This document shows positions 50,449-59,670 of a stretch of DNA of 64,000 bases, one piece after another. The notes below the pieces were generated by a model, which was not told where the DNA came from, ran no database searches, and saw only the letters and a program-made list of their open reading frames with translations. The position numbers were made by a program, and so were the translations under genes. Origin of the DNA: Acidobacteriota bacterium (GTDB taxonomy: Bacteria > Acidobacteriota > Blastocatellia > Pyrinomonadales > Pyrinomonadaceae); the NCBI GenBank assembly GCA_019639135.1, contig JAHBSL010000010.1:1-64000 (forward strand), written 5' to 3'. The stretch's first letter is position 1. The number at the start of each line of letters is the position of its first letter.

Positions 50449-50596
50449 TTCGAATGGTCTGTACACAGAGCTAGATCTTTTGCGACAAATGGCAGGTTTG
50501 CTTCGAGGTGACAAATCGGACTGATGTTTGTGATCATCCGGTTCGAATGATCCGCCATCCATCTCGAAGAAACGGACACTCAGAAACGGCTGAGCA

Positions 50597-50624
50597 TTGA
50601 CTCACGGCCAAAGTTAATTATAAT
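50597..50624 (+). promoter_or_regulatory. Promoter overlapping a terminator, upstream of the CSLREA gene
   Basis: -35 TTGACT (50597-50602), 16-bp spacer, and perfect -10 TATAAT (50619-50624). The predicted start (about 50630) falls inside the terminator stem that begins at 50625. Confidence 0.7.
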
Positions 50625-50658
50625 CCCTAACCAAACTTTTCTTGGTTAGGGGTTTTTT
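50625..50658 (+). terminator. Strong intrinsic terminator
   Basis: CCCTAACCAA (50625-50634) pairs perfectly with TTGGTTAGGG (50642-50651), followed by six T. It ends the AraC/VOC unit and lies only 23 bp before the next start codon. Confidence 0.92.
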
Positions 50659-50680
50659 ATTTTTAAGGAGGAGGATATAA

Positions 50681-52360
50681 ATGCGCTACCTTTGCCGAAC
50701 CGTTTTCTGCCTGCTGGCAGTCATCGCTTTCATTTCCACCGGGACCTCTTTTGCTCAGGATGAGGTTATCCGAGAACGGCCTGAGAAAACGGGCAAGTTT
50801 GTAGAGCCCGCCAAGGCTCCGGCCGAGCTTGCTCCGCTCCGAACCTTTGTCGTCAATAGCAATGGCGACGGCGTTGACGCCACGCCCGGCGACGGAGTTT
50901 GTGAAACTGCCTCCGGAAACGGCATCTGCACATTGCGGGCCGCGGTCGGCGAAGCGAACGCTCTTGCCGGAGACGATGCGATCACATTCGAGCCCGGAAT
51001 TTCCGAGATACAGGTCAACGGCCAGATACAGATCTCCTCGAACCTGATTATCATCGGCCCTGGCGCCAATCTGCTTACCATAGCTAGCGTCGCTGCCCAG
51101 AGCACGACGAGCCGTGTTTTTAACGTCGGCAACTTTGCCGTCAGCATCCATGGATTAAAGATCACTGGCGGATTCGTTACCGGTTCCGGCGGCGGAATAC
51201 TCAATGCCGGGTCGCTTTCTCTGACGAACGTCGCGGTCGATCAAAATCGGTCCACATCTTTTGGCGGAGGTATCAGGAGCACGAATACGCTTCTTATCCG
51301 CAACTCCACGATCACCGCAAACACGTCTACGGCGAGTACCAGCGGCGGGATCAGCTTTGCGGGGTCGAATCTGCTCATCAGCCGCTCGGCGATCCGCGGG
51401 AATAGTTCCTCCGGCAACGGCGGAGGAGCAAATATCTCCGCGAGCGCTTCGGCCACGATCGAGAATTCGACCATCAGCGGCAATACGGCAGGTGCGGCCT
51501 CGGGCGGGATATTTCTTAATCGCGGAACGATAAACAACAGCACCATCAGCGGAAATACTGCGAACGGTGCCGGAGCAAACGACGGCGGCGGAGGAATTCG
51601 CATACAAGCCGGGACAAATTCCGTGAGCATTTCATCCACGACCATCACCAACAATTCGGCACCGAACGCCGAAAGCGGCTCGCGGAGCGGCATTTGGCAT
51701 GAAACGGGAACGCTGACGCTTCAAAACACTATCGTTGCCGCAAATACAACGCAGGATATTCAGCTCAGCGGCGGAACGCTGACCGATGGCGGCCATAACC
51801 TGATCGGCCGCAACACGAGTGTAGAAACTCAGTATCCCGCCGGGCTTCCGAGCGGTACGAACTGGGTCGGCACAGGTGCGGCACCGCTTGCTCCGCTTCT
51901 CGCACCGCTTGCTCTTTATGGCGGTCCGACCGAAACACACGCGCTTTTTCCCGCGAGCGTTGCGATAGACAACGGCAACGATACCGGAAACACGCTCGAC
52001 CAGCGAGGATACATTCGCCCGTGGGATGTTGTCGGCGTACCGAACTCGCCCTCGGGAAATGCCGCCGATATCGGTTCCTTTGAGGCCGATAGCTTTCCTT
52101 TCACCGCCGGATTTCCGATCAGCGGCCGCGTTTTCGAAATAGACGGCACCCCGATCAGAAATACGTATCTCGTTATGACCGACGGGATGGGCAATAAGTA
52201 CGTCGCGCTCACAAATTCCTTCGGCCACTATGCTTTTGTAGGTGTCGAGGCCGGAAGTTCCGTCTCTATAACGGCCGCGGCAAAGGGCTTTGCCTTTACG
52301 CCAAAGATCGTCGTCGTCAACGCTCCGGTCGAGAACGTGGACTTCACACCGGAGCCGTAA
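50681..52360 (+). CDS. Secreted CSLREA / right-handed beta-helix protein
   Basis: 559 residues with a signal peptide (1-25). A CSLREA-type domain (VNSNGDGVDATPGDGVCETA, CTLRAAVGEANAL) lies at ~55-95. A parallel beta-helix with repeated NSTITANTS/NSTISGNTA turns spans ~110-370. The final part (~470-559) is a carboxypeptidase-regulatory domain (ISGRVFEIDGTPIRNTYLVM). No anchor motif is seen. It is likely a surface or secreted structural or glycan-binding protein. A very strong AGGAGGAGG lies before the ATG. Confidence 0.85.
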   Translation: MRYLCRTVFCLLAVIAFISTGTSFAQDEVIRERPEKTGKFVEPAKAPAELAPLRTFVVNSNGDGVDATPGDGVCETASGNGICTLRAAVGEANALAGDDAITFEPGISEIQVNGQIQISSNLIIIGPGANLLTIASVAAQSTTSRVFNVGNFAVSIHGLKITGGFVTGSGGGILNAGSLSLTNVAVDQNRSTSFGGGIRSTNTLLIRNSTITANTSTASTSGGISFAGSNLLISRSAIRGNSSSGNGGGANISASASATIENSTISGNTAGAASGGIFLNRGTINNSTISGNTANGAGANDGGGGIRIQAGTNSVSISSTTITNNSAPNAESGSRSGIWHETGTLTLQNTIVAANTTQDIQLSGGTLTDGGHNLIGRNTSVETQYPAGLPSGTNWVGTGAAPLAPLLAPLALYGGPTETHALFPASVAIDNGNDTGNTLDQRGYIRPWDVVGVPNSPSGNAADIGSFEADSFPFTAGFPISGRVFEIDGTPIRNTYLVMTDGMGNKYVALTNSFGHYAFVGVEAGSSVSITAAAKGFAFTPKIVVVNAPVENVDFTPEP

Positions 52361-52410
52361 GAAAGCCCGGCCGTTTGCCCGGGGATTTGGCTTCGGCTTA
52401 AACTCCCAAC

Positions 52411-53967
52411 GTGGCGACGGATGAAAAACAGATCGCGGCCGAGGTATCTGATCCGCAGCACTCGGCCGCCGGAATGACGACCCGCGTCGTGAAGGGTTCG
52501 CTCTGGACCCTTCTCGGCCAGGTCTCTCCGCTTGCCGTTTCGCTTGCGGCAACTCCCTTCACCATCCGCCTGCTCGGAGCCGAGGGCTACGGCGTCCTTA
52601 TCCTCGTCGGGTTGATCCCCGCTTATCTCGCATTTGCAGATTTCGGGATGTCGCTTGCCTCTACGCGATTCGCGAGCGAAGCTTTCGGCCGCGGCGACCG
52701 GAAAGAAGAGGCCGCGGTCATCCGCACGGCCGTTGCAATAGCACTTTCCATCAGCGTTCCCGTTGCGCTTGGCCTCTTCATCTTTGCTCCGCAGATCATT
52801 TCGCTCTTTGCCGTTCCCGGAAATCTTTTCGCCGAGGCCGCGGCCGCACTTCGCATCACCGCGGTAACGTTCGTCGTTAACATTCTCTGCGGCATTCTCA
52901 ACACTCCGCAGCTCGCCCGGCTCCGGATGGACCTCAACACGCTGATAAATGCCGGCACGCGGATCGCAGGGCTTATCGCGACACCTATTGCAATCTATCT
53001 CGGCTTCGGGATCGTTGGTGCGGCCGCGGTTCTGCTCTCGGCGATGCTGCTCAACCTTGCCGGCCATATTTTCTTTTCCGGGCGTCTCTTGCCCGAGCTT
53101 TTCGGGCTCGGGATAAGCCGCGAGCGGCTCCGGCCGCTTTTGAAGTTTGGCGGCGGGCTGGTCGCGAGCTCGATCGCGGCGGTCGGGCTCGTCAATGCCG
53201 AAAAAGGCATACTCGCCGCGGCGGTTTCGGCCTCCGCACTTGCCCATTACACGGTCGCATTTACGGCCGCAACGATGATGACGCTTTTCGCCGGGGCGAT
53301 GATCCAATCGCTGATACCGGCATTTTCGCAATTGCAGGGTGAGGCGGCCCGCGAGCGGCTCAACGGGCTTTTTGAGCGTGGCGTAAGGCTTTCAATGATC
53401 TGGGCAGTTCCGGCGATGGTCTTCTTGGCCGTTACGGCAAAGCCATTTTTCACCATCTGGGCCGGGGAAGAATTTGGCCGCGAGAGCACCTTGCCGCTTT
53501 ATCTTCTATTGGGCGGATTGCTTTTTAACATAATCGCTTATTTGCCGCACGCCGCAATTCTTGCCGCCGGCCGGAGCGATGCGCTCGCCAAGCTTTATTG
53601 GATAGAGCTTGTGCCCTATGCCGCCGCCGTCTGGCTTCTTGCCTCGCGATACGGGGCCGCCGGTGCGGCCGCCGCCTGGAGCCTTCGGGTTATCATGGAC
53701 ACTTTCTTGCAGTTCTATCTCGCCATCCGCCTTGGCGGCATCACTTTCCGGCCGCGATTTCCGCTCGGCTACCTCGCCGGAGTCGCCGCCGCCGCTCTGC
53801 CCGCGGTTTTCATGCTTTATACAGATTCACACACGCTCTTTTCCATCCTCGCCGTCCTCGCCGGCCTGATAATCTACGCCGCGATGACCCTCCGAACCCT
53901 CGTAACCCCCGAAGAACGCACATACCTCAACGCCCGCATCTCCCGCCTGCGTGATAAGGCCACATAA
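52411..53967 (+). CDS. Oligosaccharide flippase family protein (copy 1)
   Basis: 518 residues from a GTG start, with about 12-14 membrane helices. MATE/MOP-superfamily features are GSLWTLLGQVSPLAVSLAAT, LLGAEGYGVLILVGLIPAYL and LRMDLNTLINAGTRIAGLIA. It likely flips lipid-linked glycans across the inner membrane. It is a close paralogue of the gene at 54467. It opens the polysaccharide locus. Confidence 0.9.
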   Translation: MATDEKQIAAEVSDPQHSAAGMTTRVVKGSLWTLLGQVSPLAVSLAATPFTIRLLGAEGYGVLILVGLIPAYLAFADFGMSLASTRFASEAFGRGDRKEEAAVIRTAVAIALSISVPVALGLFIFAPQIISLFAVPGNLFAEAAAALRITAVTFVVNILCGILNTPQLARLRMDLNTLINAGTRIAGLIATPIAIYLGFGIVGAAAVLLSAMLLNLAGHIFFSGRLLPELFGLGISRERLRPLLKFGGGLVASSIAAVGLVNAEKGILAAAVSASALAHYTVAFTAATMMTLFAGAMIQSLIPAFSQLQGEAARERLNGLFERGVRLSMIWAVPAMVFLAVTAKPFFTIWAGEEFGRESTLPLYLLLGGLLFNIIAYLPHAAILAAGRSDALAKLYWIELVPYAAAVWLLASRYGAAGAAAAWSLRVIMDTFLQFYLAIRLGGITFRPRFPLGYLAGVAAAALPAVFMLYTDSHTLFSILAVLAGLIIYAAMTLRTLVTPEERTYLNARISRLRDKAT

Positions 53968-53987
53968 CTAGTTTTCGGCAAGAATTA

Positions 53988-54110
53988 TTCACCACAGAGC
54001 CCCCAGAGATCACTGAGAGTATTAACGATCAAAAATCTTGGCCCCAAAATTCCACCTCAACAACCTCGGTGTTCTCTGTGGCAATTCTCCGTGCCCTCTG
54101 TGGCAAACTA
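53988..54110. repeat. CACAGAG-family inverted repeat
   Basis: ACCACAGAG-CCCCCAGAGATCACTGAGAG on the left and TTCTCTGTGGCAATTCTCC-GTGCCCTCTGTGGC on the right. These are inverted copies like those at 7627-7763. They lie in the gap between the two flippase genes. Confidence 0.6.
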
Positions 54111-54126
54111 TTTCTGTTTCCCGGGC

Positions 54127-54370
54127 CCGTAGGAATGACTTATCACCTTGCGCGAATGAATTATTGGTCTCAATATTTCATTCCTACAAGCTCAGAAATG
54201 AATTCTAGCTTTGTAGAAATGAAATATAGCTTTCCATAAATCATTTCTAGCTTTGTAGAATTCATTTCTAGCTCTCAATAATTCATTCCTGAACGTTCAG
54301 AAATGATTTCTAGCTTTGTAGAATTCATTCCTAGCTCTCAATAATTCATTCCCAGCTCGCAATATTTCAC
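54127..54370. repeat. AT-rich tandem repeat block between flippase paralogues
   Basis: A 63-bp direct repeat, with about 1.8 copies starting at 54245 and 54308, each opening with the dyad TTCTAGCTTTGTAGAA. A further partial copy lies at 54203. AATTCATTCC and AGCTCTCAATAATTCATTCC recur. No gene is present. Confidence 0.85.
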
Positions 54371-54466
54371 TCCAAAGTCCCAAATTTCCCCAATTTCTGC
54401 CATTTTGACCGCTTCACCCCAAAAACAACTTGCCCCGCCCGCCCCGAACCGCTTAAACTTCTCAAC

Positions 54467-56014
54467 GTGACGCCCGAAGACGCGAGCGAACCCGCCGAAA
54501 AGCCCAAAACTCCGCCATCAACAGCCGGAATGACGACCAAGGTCGTCAAGGGCTCGCTCTGGACGCTCGCCGGCCAGGTCGCACCGCTTGCGGTCTCGCT
54601 GGTGGCGACGCCCTTTGTGATTCGGCTGCTCGGGGCGGAAAGTTATGGCGTTCTGATCCTGATCGGGCTGATACCAACGTACCTAGGGTTCGCAGATTTT
54701 GGGATGTCGATGGCATCGACCAAATTCGGCAGCGAGGCTTACGCCGAGGGCGACGAGGAAAAAGAAGCGCGGATCGTAAGAACGGCCGCACTTATTGCCC
54801 TTATGACCTCAGTGCCGGTGGCCGCGGCCCTGATCATATTTGCCTCGCCGGTGATCGCGCTTTTTAATGTCCCGGAAGCTTTGCAGGCCGAGGCCGCCAC
54901 GGCACTAAGGATCGCGGCCTTAACTTTCGTCATCAACTTTCTCTGCGGGATATTTAACACGCCGCAGCTCGCCCGGCTCCGCATGGACCTCAATACGTTC
55001 ATCAACGCCGGCTCCCGCATCCTCGGCCTGATCGCCACCCCCATAGTTCTCTACCTAGGCTACGGAATAATCGGCGCTGTAACCGTCCTCCTCGCCGCCA
55101 GCCTCCTAAACCTCCTCGGGCATCTGATGATTTCTCGAACGCTGGTGAAGACATTAATCGGAGAGACAATTGAGAGCCCTGCCGTTCGGCCTTTACTTAA
55201 GTTTGGTGGTCCGCTGGTCGTAAGCCTCATTGCTGGTTTTGCTCTTGTGCACGGTGAGAAAGGCGTTCTTGCCGCCACGGTTTCGTCAACTGCTCTTGCT
55301 CATTATAGTGTTGCCTTTACTCTCGCTTCGATGACGACATTGTTTTCCGGGGCAATGATCCAGTCTCTTATTCCGGCGTTTTCGCAGATGCAGGCTCCGG
55401 AGAAACGCGAGGAACTACAACAGCTTTATTCGAGATTGGTTCGGCTATTGATAATTTTCTCGCCCCTGATGATGGGCACCTTAGCCCTTATTGCAGAAGA
55501 TTTTTTCAGGCTTTGGGCAGGCGAGGAATTTGGTCGGGAAAGTACCGGCCCCTTGCTGACTTTGTTGGTCGGTCTCGCATTCAACTTAGTCGCTTATATG
55601 CCTCACGCGCTGTTGCTCTCTGCGGGCAAAACGGACGTTTTGGCAAAGGTGTATTGGATTCAGCTCCCACCTTTCCTAGTTTCTGTTTGGTTTCTCTCAG
55701 CTTGGTACGGTGCAGTTGGTGCGGCACTTGCGTGGAGCTTGAGGGTTGGGATTGATGCATTGGTCCAATTCATACTTGCCCGTAGGTTTACGGGGTTGTG
55801 GTTCGCGATCCCTAACTGGTGGGCACTTCTAATCGCAATAGTTGTGATTTTTCTTCCAGCTGTCCTCAAGTACATCAGTCTAATTGAAACGACATATCTT
55901 TTCTTGATTGCAGTGCTCAGTTTTGGAACGTATGCTTTGATTGTTAAGAGTTTTCTTGTTCATGACGATGAGTATTCGTGGCTCGTAATGCAGATAAGAA
56001 AGCGCTTGGCGTAA
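54467..56014 (+). CDS. Oligosaccharide flippase family protein (copy 2)
   Basis: 515 residues from a GTG start, with 12-14 membrane helices. The N-terminal ~215 residues are strongly like copy 1 (AGMTTKVVKGSLWTLAGQVA; NTPQLARLRMDLNTFINAG), and GC-rich. From about position 55120 the DNA becomes clearly AT-richer while the protein stays homologous. A recombination point inside the gene is suspected. Role as for copy 1. Confidence 0.9.
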   Translation: MTPEDASEPAEKPKTPPSTAGMTTKVVKGSLWTLAGQVAPLAVSLVATPFVIRLLGAESYGVLILIGLIPTYLGFADFGMSMASTKFGSEAYAEGDEEKEARIVRTAALIALMTSVPVAAALIIFASPVIALFNVPEALQAEAATALRIAALTFVINFLCGIFNTPQLARLRMDLNTFINAGSRILGLIATPIVLYLGYGIIGAVTVLLAASLLNLLGHLMISRTLVKTLIGETIESPAVRPLLKFGGPLVVSLIAGFALVHGEKGVLAATVSSTALAHYSVAFTLASMTTLFSGAMIQSLIPAFSQMQAPEKREELQQLYSRLVRLLIIFSPLMMGTLALIAEDFFRLWAGEEFGRESTGPLLTLLVGLAFNLVAYMPHALLLSAGKTDVLAKVYWIQLPPFLVSVWFLSAWYGAVGAALAWSLRVGIDALVQFILARRFTGLWFAIPNWWALLIAIVVIFLPAVLKYISLIETTYLFLIAVLSFGTYALIVKSFLVHDDEYSWLVMQIRKRLA

Positions 56015-56080
56015 ACCGCGTTTCTGAGAGACGCTGCGTTTGGGTTCGACATTTGGTCAAGAGAACTGTTTATTAACGGC

Positions 56081-57025
56081 ATGGCGTCACAGGGAAAAAC
56101 GAAGAGCAGCATCAATCTATCTCTCATTATTTGCACAATAAATCGGGCAGAGCAGATGAAGCAATGCGTGTGTAGAATGCTTGAGCAGATTTCACTTATT
56201 GACTCTGCTGAGATAATCATCGTGGATAACGGTTCGACCGACAATACCAAAGAAGTTGCCCTCGGTTTAGTTCGCGAAGGCGATGGAAAAATAAAATATA
56301 TTCACGAGAATCACCCTGGCGCCTGTCGCGCGCGAAACCGTGGGCGAATGGAAGCAAAAGGAAACTGGCTTGCTTTTATTGATGATGACGCACTGCCGCA
56401 TGAGGATTGGGTAAAGTCGATTTTAACTGCATCAAGTTTGCCAGAAGTTGACTTGGTTACTGGACGAATTTTTGCTAAGCCGGTTGGTGGAATCCCCGAA
56501 TGGTTTCCGAATAACTTGCTTTGGGTTTTGGCGGAATATAACCATGGTGACAATTTAGTTGAGCTTACATATCCAGAAAGTGGGTTTCCCGCTGGGAACT
56601 TTGCGATAAAGACCTCTGTCTACGATCATGTTGGAGGCTTCAACGAAGAATTAAAGATCTATGGAGAAGAAGTCCTTTTTTTTAAGATGTTTGCGGAAGG
56701 TGGGCATAAGGCATTCTATTTTCCTGAAATGGCAATCGATCACATGCCGGACTTGAGCCGAATGACTAAGCGCTCGCTTCTTACAAAAGCGCTTCACATG
56801 GGGCGTGGAGTTGGTGGTTTGAGGTGGATTGACCAACGTCAATCACATTCAAAACTGATAGGCTTAGCATTTGGTCTAATTGTTAAGGGAAGTTCTTTGA
56901 TGCTTGTTTCCGCATTAAGCCAAGGCAGGTTTGATCGTATGTTTACTGGCGTTATGAATCTCGGTTCCGCATTAGAGACGTTCGACAGAGCATGGAGATC
57001 AGGCAATCAGAAAGGACGGTTTTGA
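56081..57025 (+). CDS. Glycosyltransferase family 2
   Basis: 314 residues. GT-A features are SLIICTINRAEQMKQCV, IIIVDNGSTDNT, GACRARNRG and the metal-binding LAFIDDDALPHEDW (DDD). FNEELKIYGEEVLFFKM matches the catalytic-base region. It transfers a sugar to a growing surface glycan; donor and acceptor are unknown. It lies in the low-GC part of the locus, directly abutting the methyltransferase. Confidence 0.9.
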   Translation: MASQGKTKSSINLSLIICTINRAEQMKQCVCRMLEQISLIDSAEIIIVDNGSTDNTKEVALGLVREGDGKIKYIHENHPGACRARNRGRMEAKGNWLAFIDDDALPHEDWVKSILTASSLPEVDLVTGRIFAKPVGGIPEWFPNNLLWVLAEYNHGDNLVELTYPESGFPAGNFAIKTSVYDHVGGFNEELKIYGEEVLFFKMFAEGGHKAFYFPEMAIDHMPDLSRMTKRSLLTKALHMGRGVGGLRWIDQRQSHSKLIGLAFGLIVKGSSLMLVSALSQGRFDRMFTGVMNLGSALETFDRAWRSGNQKGRF

Positions 57026-57787
57026 ATGAGCTTCCGATTTCTAAACAAAGACTCTTTAACACATATTCTCTTCCCAAAGTTGCGTTCAAAGCTTCATAAA
57101 TCTATCGACGCAGGGCTTGAAACGCTTTTGGATTATCGAAGGTTGGCAATGCTATGTTCAGCAATAAGGGCGACACGGGATATCAAAGGTGACGCGATCG
57201 AGTTCGGAACATTTCGCGGCGGAAGTGCGGGGGTTATTCTTCAGAACCTTTCCAAGGAAAAGTTTTTGCATATCTGTGATTCCTTCGCGGGGATGCCAGA
57301 AGTAGCCTCGCAAGATAACTATCATCAAAAAGGCGATTTTGCCGAGACTGACGAGGAAAGGGTTTTCAGAGGCCTATCAAATCTGGGTAAAAATTTTCGA
57401 ATGCATGTTGGCTTTTTCGAGGAGACTTTGCCGCTTCTTGCATCAGATGCGAACCAGCGTTATTCGTTCGTACATGTAGATGCCGATTTATATGAAAGTA
57501 TCTTAACTGCACTGAACCATTGCGTCCCTCGAATGGATGATGGTTCTGTGATCATCTTTGACGATTACGGGTCGCCTACTTGCATTGGGGCAAAAATGGC
57601 GGTCGATGAATTTTTTTCGGAGAGGCCAGAGACGGTAGTTGGATTAACCGGTCCACAGTATGCGACGGTAATCGGAGGCGGTAACGCGCGGGAACTTCTT
57701 TTCTCACATCTGCCACTAGGATTTCGCATCAGCGCGTTAAGTAATTCGCTTTTTCGCCCAGACAGCGTAGTTGAAATCGATGGGTAG
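57026..57787 (+). CDS. TylF/MycF-family O-methyltransferase
   Basis: 253 residues. The SAM-binding region is AIEFGTFRGGSAGVIL. CDSFAGMPE, FVHVDADLYESILTAL and VIIFDDYGSPTCIGAKMAVDEFF are strongly TylF-like, including the metal-binding Asp pairs. Members methylate sugar hydroxyls. It probably decorates the surface polysaccharide. Low-GC, as its neighbours. Its end overlaps the GT9 gene. Confidence 0.9.
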   Translation: MSFRFLNKDSLTHILFPKLRSKLHKSIDAGLETLLDYRRLAMLCSAIRATRDIKGDAIEFGTFRGGSAGVILQNLSKEKFLHICDSFAGMPEVASQDNYHQKGDFAETDEERVFRGLSNLGKNFRMHVGFFEETLPLLASDANQRYSFVHVDADLYESILTALNHCVPRMDDGSVIIFDDYGSPTCIGAKMAVDEFFSERPETVVGLTGPQYATVIGGGNARELLFSHLPLGFRISALSNSLFRPDSVVEIDG

Positions 57788-58871
57788 AATCCGGGACCTT
57801 GTTTATTCTGGGCAGTATAAAATGCGACAGCTCATTGCCGCCAGACTCTTTTTTTCGGGCGGATCGAGTTCCCATGAAGGGCATCCATCAGCAGTCTTGT
57901 TTGTTCTTTCTGGATTGCTTGGGGATTCTGTGATGAGTTTGCCGGCGATCGTGGCGGCGAGGGAGCTTTGGCCGGAGGCGAGGATAACGGTATTGGGAAA
58001 GACCCATAACCGGGAATTGTTGAAGGCCGATCCGAATATTGACGAGTTTTATGTTTGTGATGCCGATCCTTTCTCCCTGCGGCGTTCGGCGGAGATCGGA
58101 GAGTTGAAAACTTGGCTTGCCGGGCAGGGGTTTGACGCAGCGATAATTTTGCTCGGCGATCAATTTGCCCATTTGCTGGCCCGGGCAGGAATTCCGGTGC
58201 GGGCCGGTGTGAAGGGCACGATACTCGAACCTTGCCTTACGCATGCCTATGAGATCGGGAGCCCACGGGAATGGGGGACAAGGGAAAGACTCAATTGCCT
58301 TCGTGTGCTCGGGGCAGAAGTTACCGACCGCGTGCCAAAGCTTTATGTTGATGCGGAAGCGGCGGAGACCGCAGCAAGTAAGTTAAGCGAGCTCGGGCTT
58401 TCGCCCGGCGAGCGATATGCGGCCTTTCACCCTTTCGGGAGCACCAGCCGCCAATGGTGGCCCATGGAGAACGTGCCCGAATTTCTCCGACTGGCCGAAA
58501 GCCAAACGGGAATGCGGGTAGTGCTTCTCGGCGGCAAAGAAACTCAGGCCGCTGATACGGGAACTGACGGGATTATAGATACCCGCGGGCGGCTGACAAT
58601 CCCCGAACTCCTCGCGGTGATAGATGGCTCGGAGGTTGTAGTAACGACCGATAGCGGGCCTTTTCACATCGCCGGGGCACTCGGGAAACATATAATCGGG
58701 CTTTTCCGTAATCGCCGGCCCGAACATGCAACCGCATATCCGACGGCAAGGGCGGTTCTCGGTATGAACGAGAAATGCAATACAGAATGCGACTGGGATA
58801 AATGCGCCGCCGACCCGTGCAGGCAGATGAGGGCGATTCCTGTGGCGTCTGTATTTTCATCGGAACAGTAG
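57780..58871 (+). CDS. Glycosyltransferase family 9 (heptosyltransferase-like)
   Basis: 363 residues from ATG 57780 (a TTG at 57771 is also open). GT-B features of ADP-heptose:LPS transferases are LFVLSGLLGDSVMSLPAIVA, AAFHPFGSTSRQWWPMENVP, VVLLGGKETQ and VVTTDSGPFHIAGALGK. With gmhA at 60779 this points to heptose in the glycan. The first ~50 codons are AT-rich and the rest GC-rich, with a switch near 57930. Confidence 0.9.
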   Translation: MGRIRDLVYSGQYKMRQLIAARLFFSGGSSSHEGHPSAVLFVLSGLLGDSVMSLPAIVAARELWPEARITVLGKTHNRELLKADPNIDEFYVCDADPFSLRRSAEIGELKTWLAGQGFDAAIILLGDQFAHLLARAGIPVRAGVKGTILEPCLTHAYEIGSPREWGTRERLNCLRVLGAEVTDRVPKLYVDAEAAETAASKLSELGLSPGERYAAFHPFGSTSRQWWPMENVPEFLRLAESQTGMRVVLLGGKETQAADTGTDGIIDTRGRLTIPELLAVIDGSEVVVTTDSGPFHIAGALGKHIIGLFRNRRPEHATAYPTARAVLGMNEKCNTECDWDKCAADPCRQMRAIPVASVFSSEQ

Positions 58872-58872
58872 A

Positions 58873-59670
58873 ATGAAAGAAACGATCAAATCCGTAGTTT
58901 ATGGAGCGGCCGATATCATTACCCGCGGTCGCGGAATCAAGCGCCGGATCGGCGGCTATGATATTCGTTTCCCAAGTCGATATTCGCGATATTATCCGGC
59001 TGGCTATGAGCCGGGTCTTTTCAAGTTCATCGAGAGAAACTGCCCGCCGGGCTCTACATTTCTGGATTGCGGGGCCCATTTCGGCCTTTTCTCGGTTGTC
59101 GCATCAAGGGTCGTCAGCGAAAGTGGAAAAGTGATCGCCTTCGAACCGATGCCAGATGTCAGGGCGACTCTTGAGTCGGTCGTTTCGTTGAACAACTGCG
59201 TGAATGTAAAGGTCAGGGCTGAGGCAGTGTCGCTTGAACGCGGGAAGGCGACCTTCTATCAAACCGGCAACGATGCATCAAATGCAAATAGCCTGGTGAA
59301 ACAGGATAAGCACGGCGGTGGCTTCGAAGTTGACCTGATCTCAATAGATGAGATTCGTGACGAAGAGCGATTGACTATCACTTGCGTAAAGATAGACGTT
59401 GAGGGAGCGGAATACGAACTACTGCGTGGAGCATCAGAAACGCTTCGCAAGGATCGTCCGGTGTTGTTCCTAAGTCTCCATCCGACGGCCCTCGATAATG
59501 CGAACGTTTCTCTTTCAGAAATATGGACTTTTCTAATCGGCCACGGCTATTCTTTGGAGCTTGAGGGCGAACCGGTAAACGAGGCTTGGTTCTCGGAGCA
59601 AACTGATCTCTTCGATGTAGAGTGCATTCCCCTCCCGAATAAAAATTCACCCGATGATCCGAGTGCTTGA
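58873..59670 (+). CDS. FkbM family methyltransferase
   Basis: 265 residues. FkbM landmarks are STFLDCGAHFGLFSVVASRV (SAM loop), VIAFEPMPDVRATLESVV, VDLISIDEI and CVKIDVEGAEYELLRGA. It O-methylates a sugar or related group. It overlaps the following glycosyltransferase gene by 17 bp. Confidence 0.92.
   Translation: MKETIKSVVYGAADIITRGRGIKRRIGGYDIRFPSRYSRYYPAGYEPGLFKFIERNCPPGSTFLDCGAHFGLFSVVASRVVSESGKVIAFEPMPDVRATLESVVSLNNCVNVKVRAEAVSLERGKATFYQTGNDASNANSLVKQDKHGGGFEVDLISIDEIRDEERLTITCVKIDVEGAEYELLRGASETLRKDRPVLFLSLHPTALDNANVSLSEIWTFLIGHGYSLELEGEPVNEAWFSEQTDLFDVECIPLPNKNSPDDPSA

Noticed and set aside
52228..53331. Minus-strand frame of 367 codons
   Set aside because: Antisense to flippase copy 1; very Arg/Glu/Lys-rich with no fold signal.
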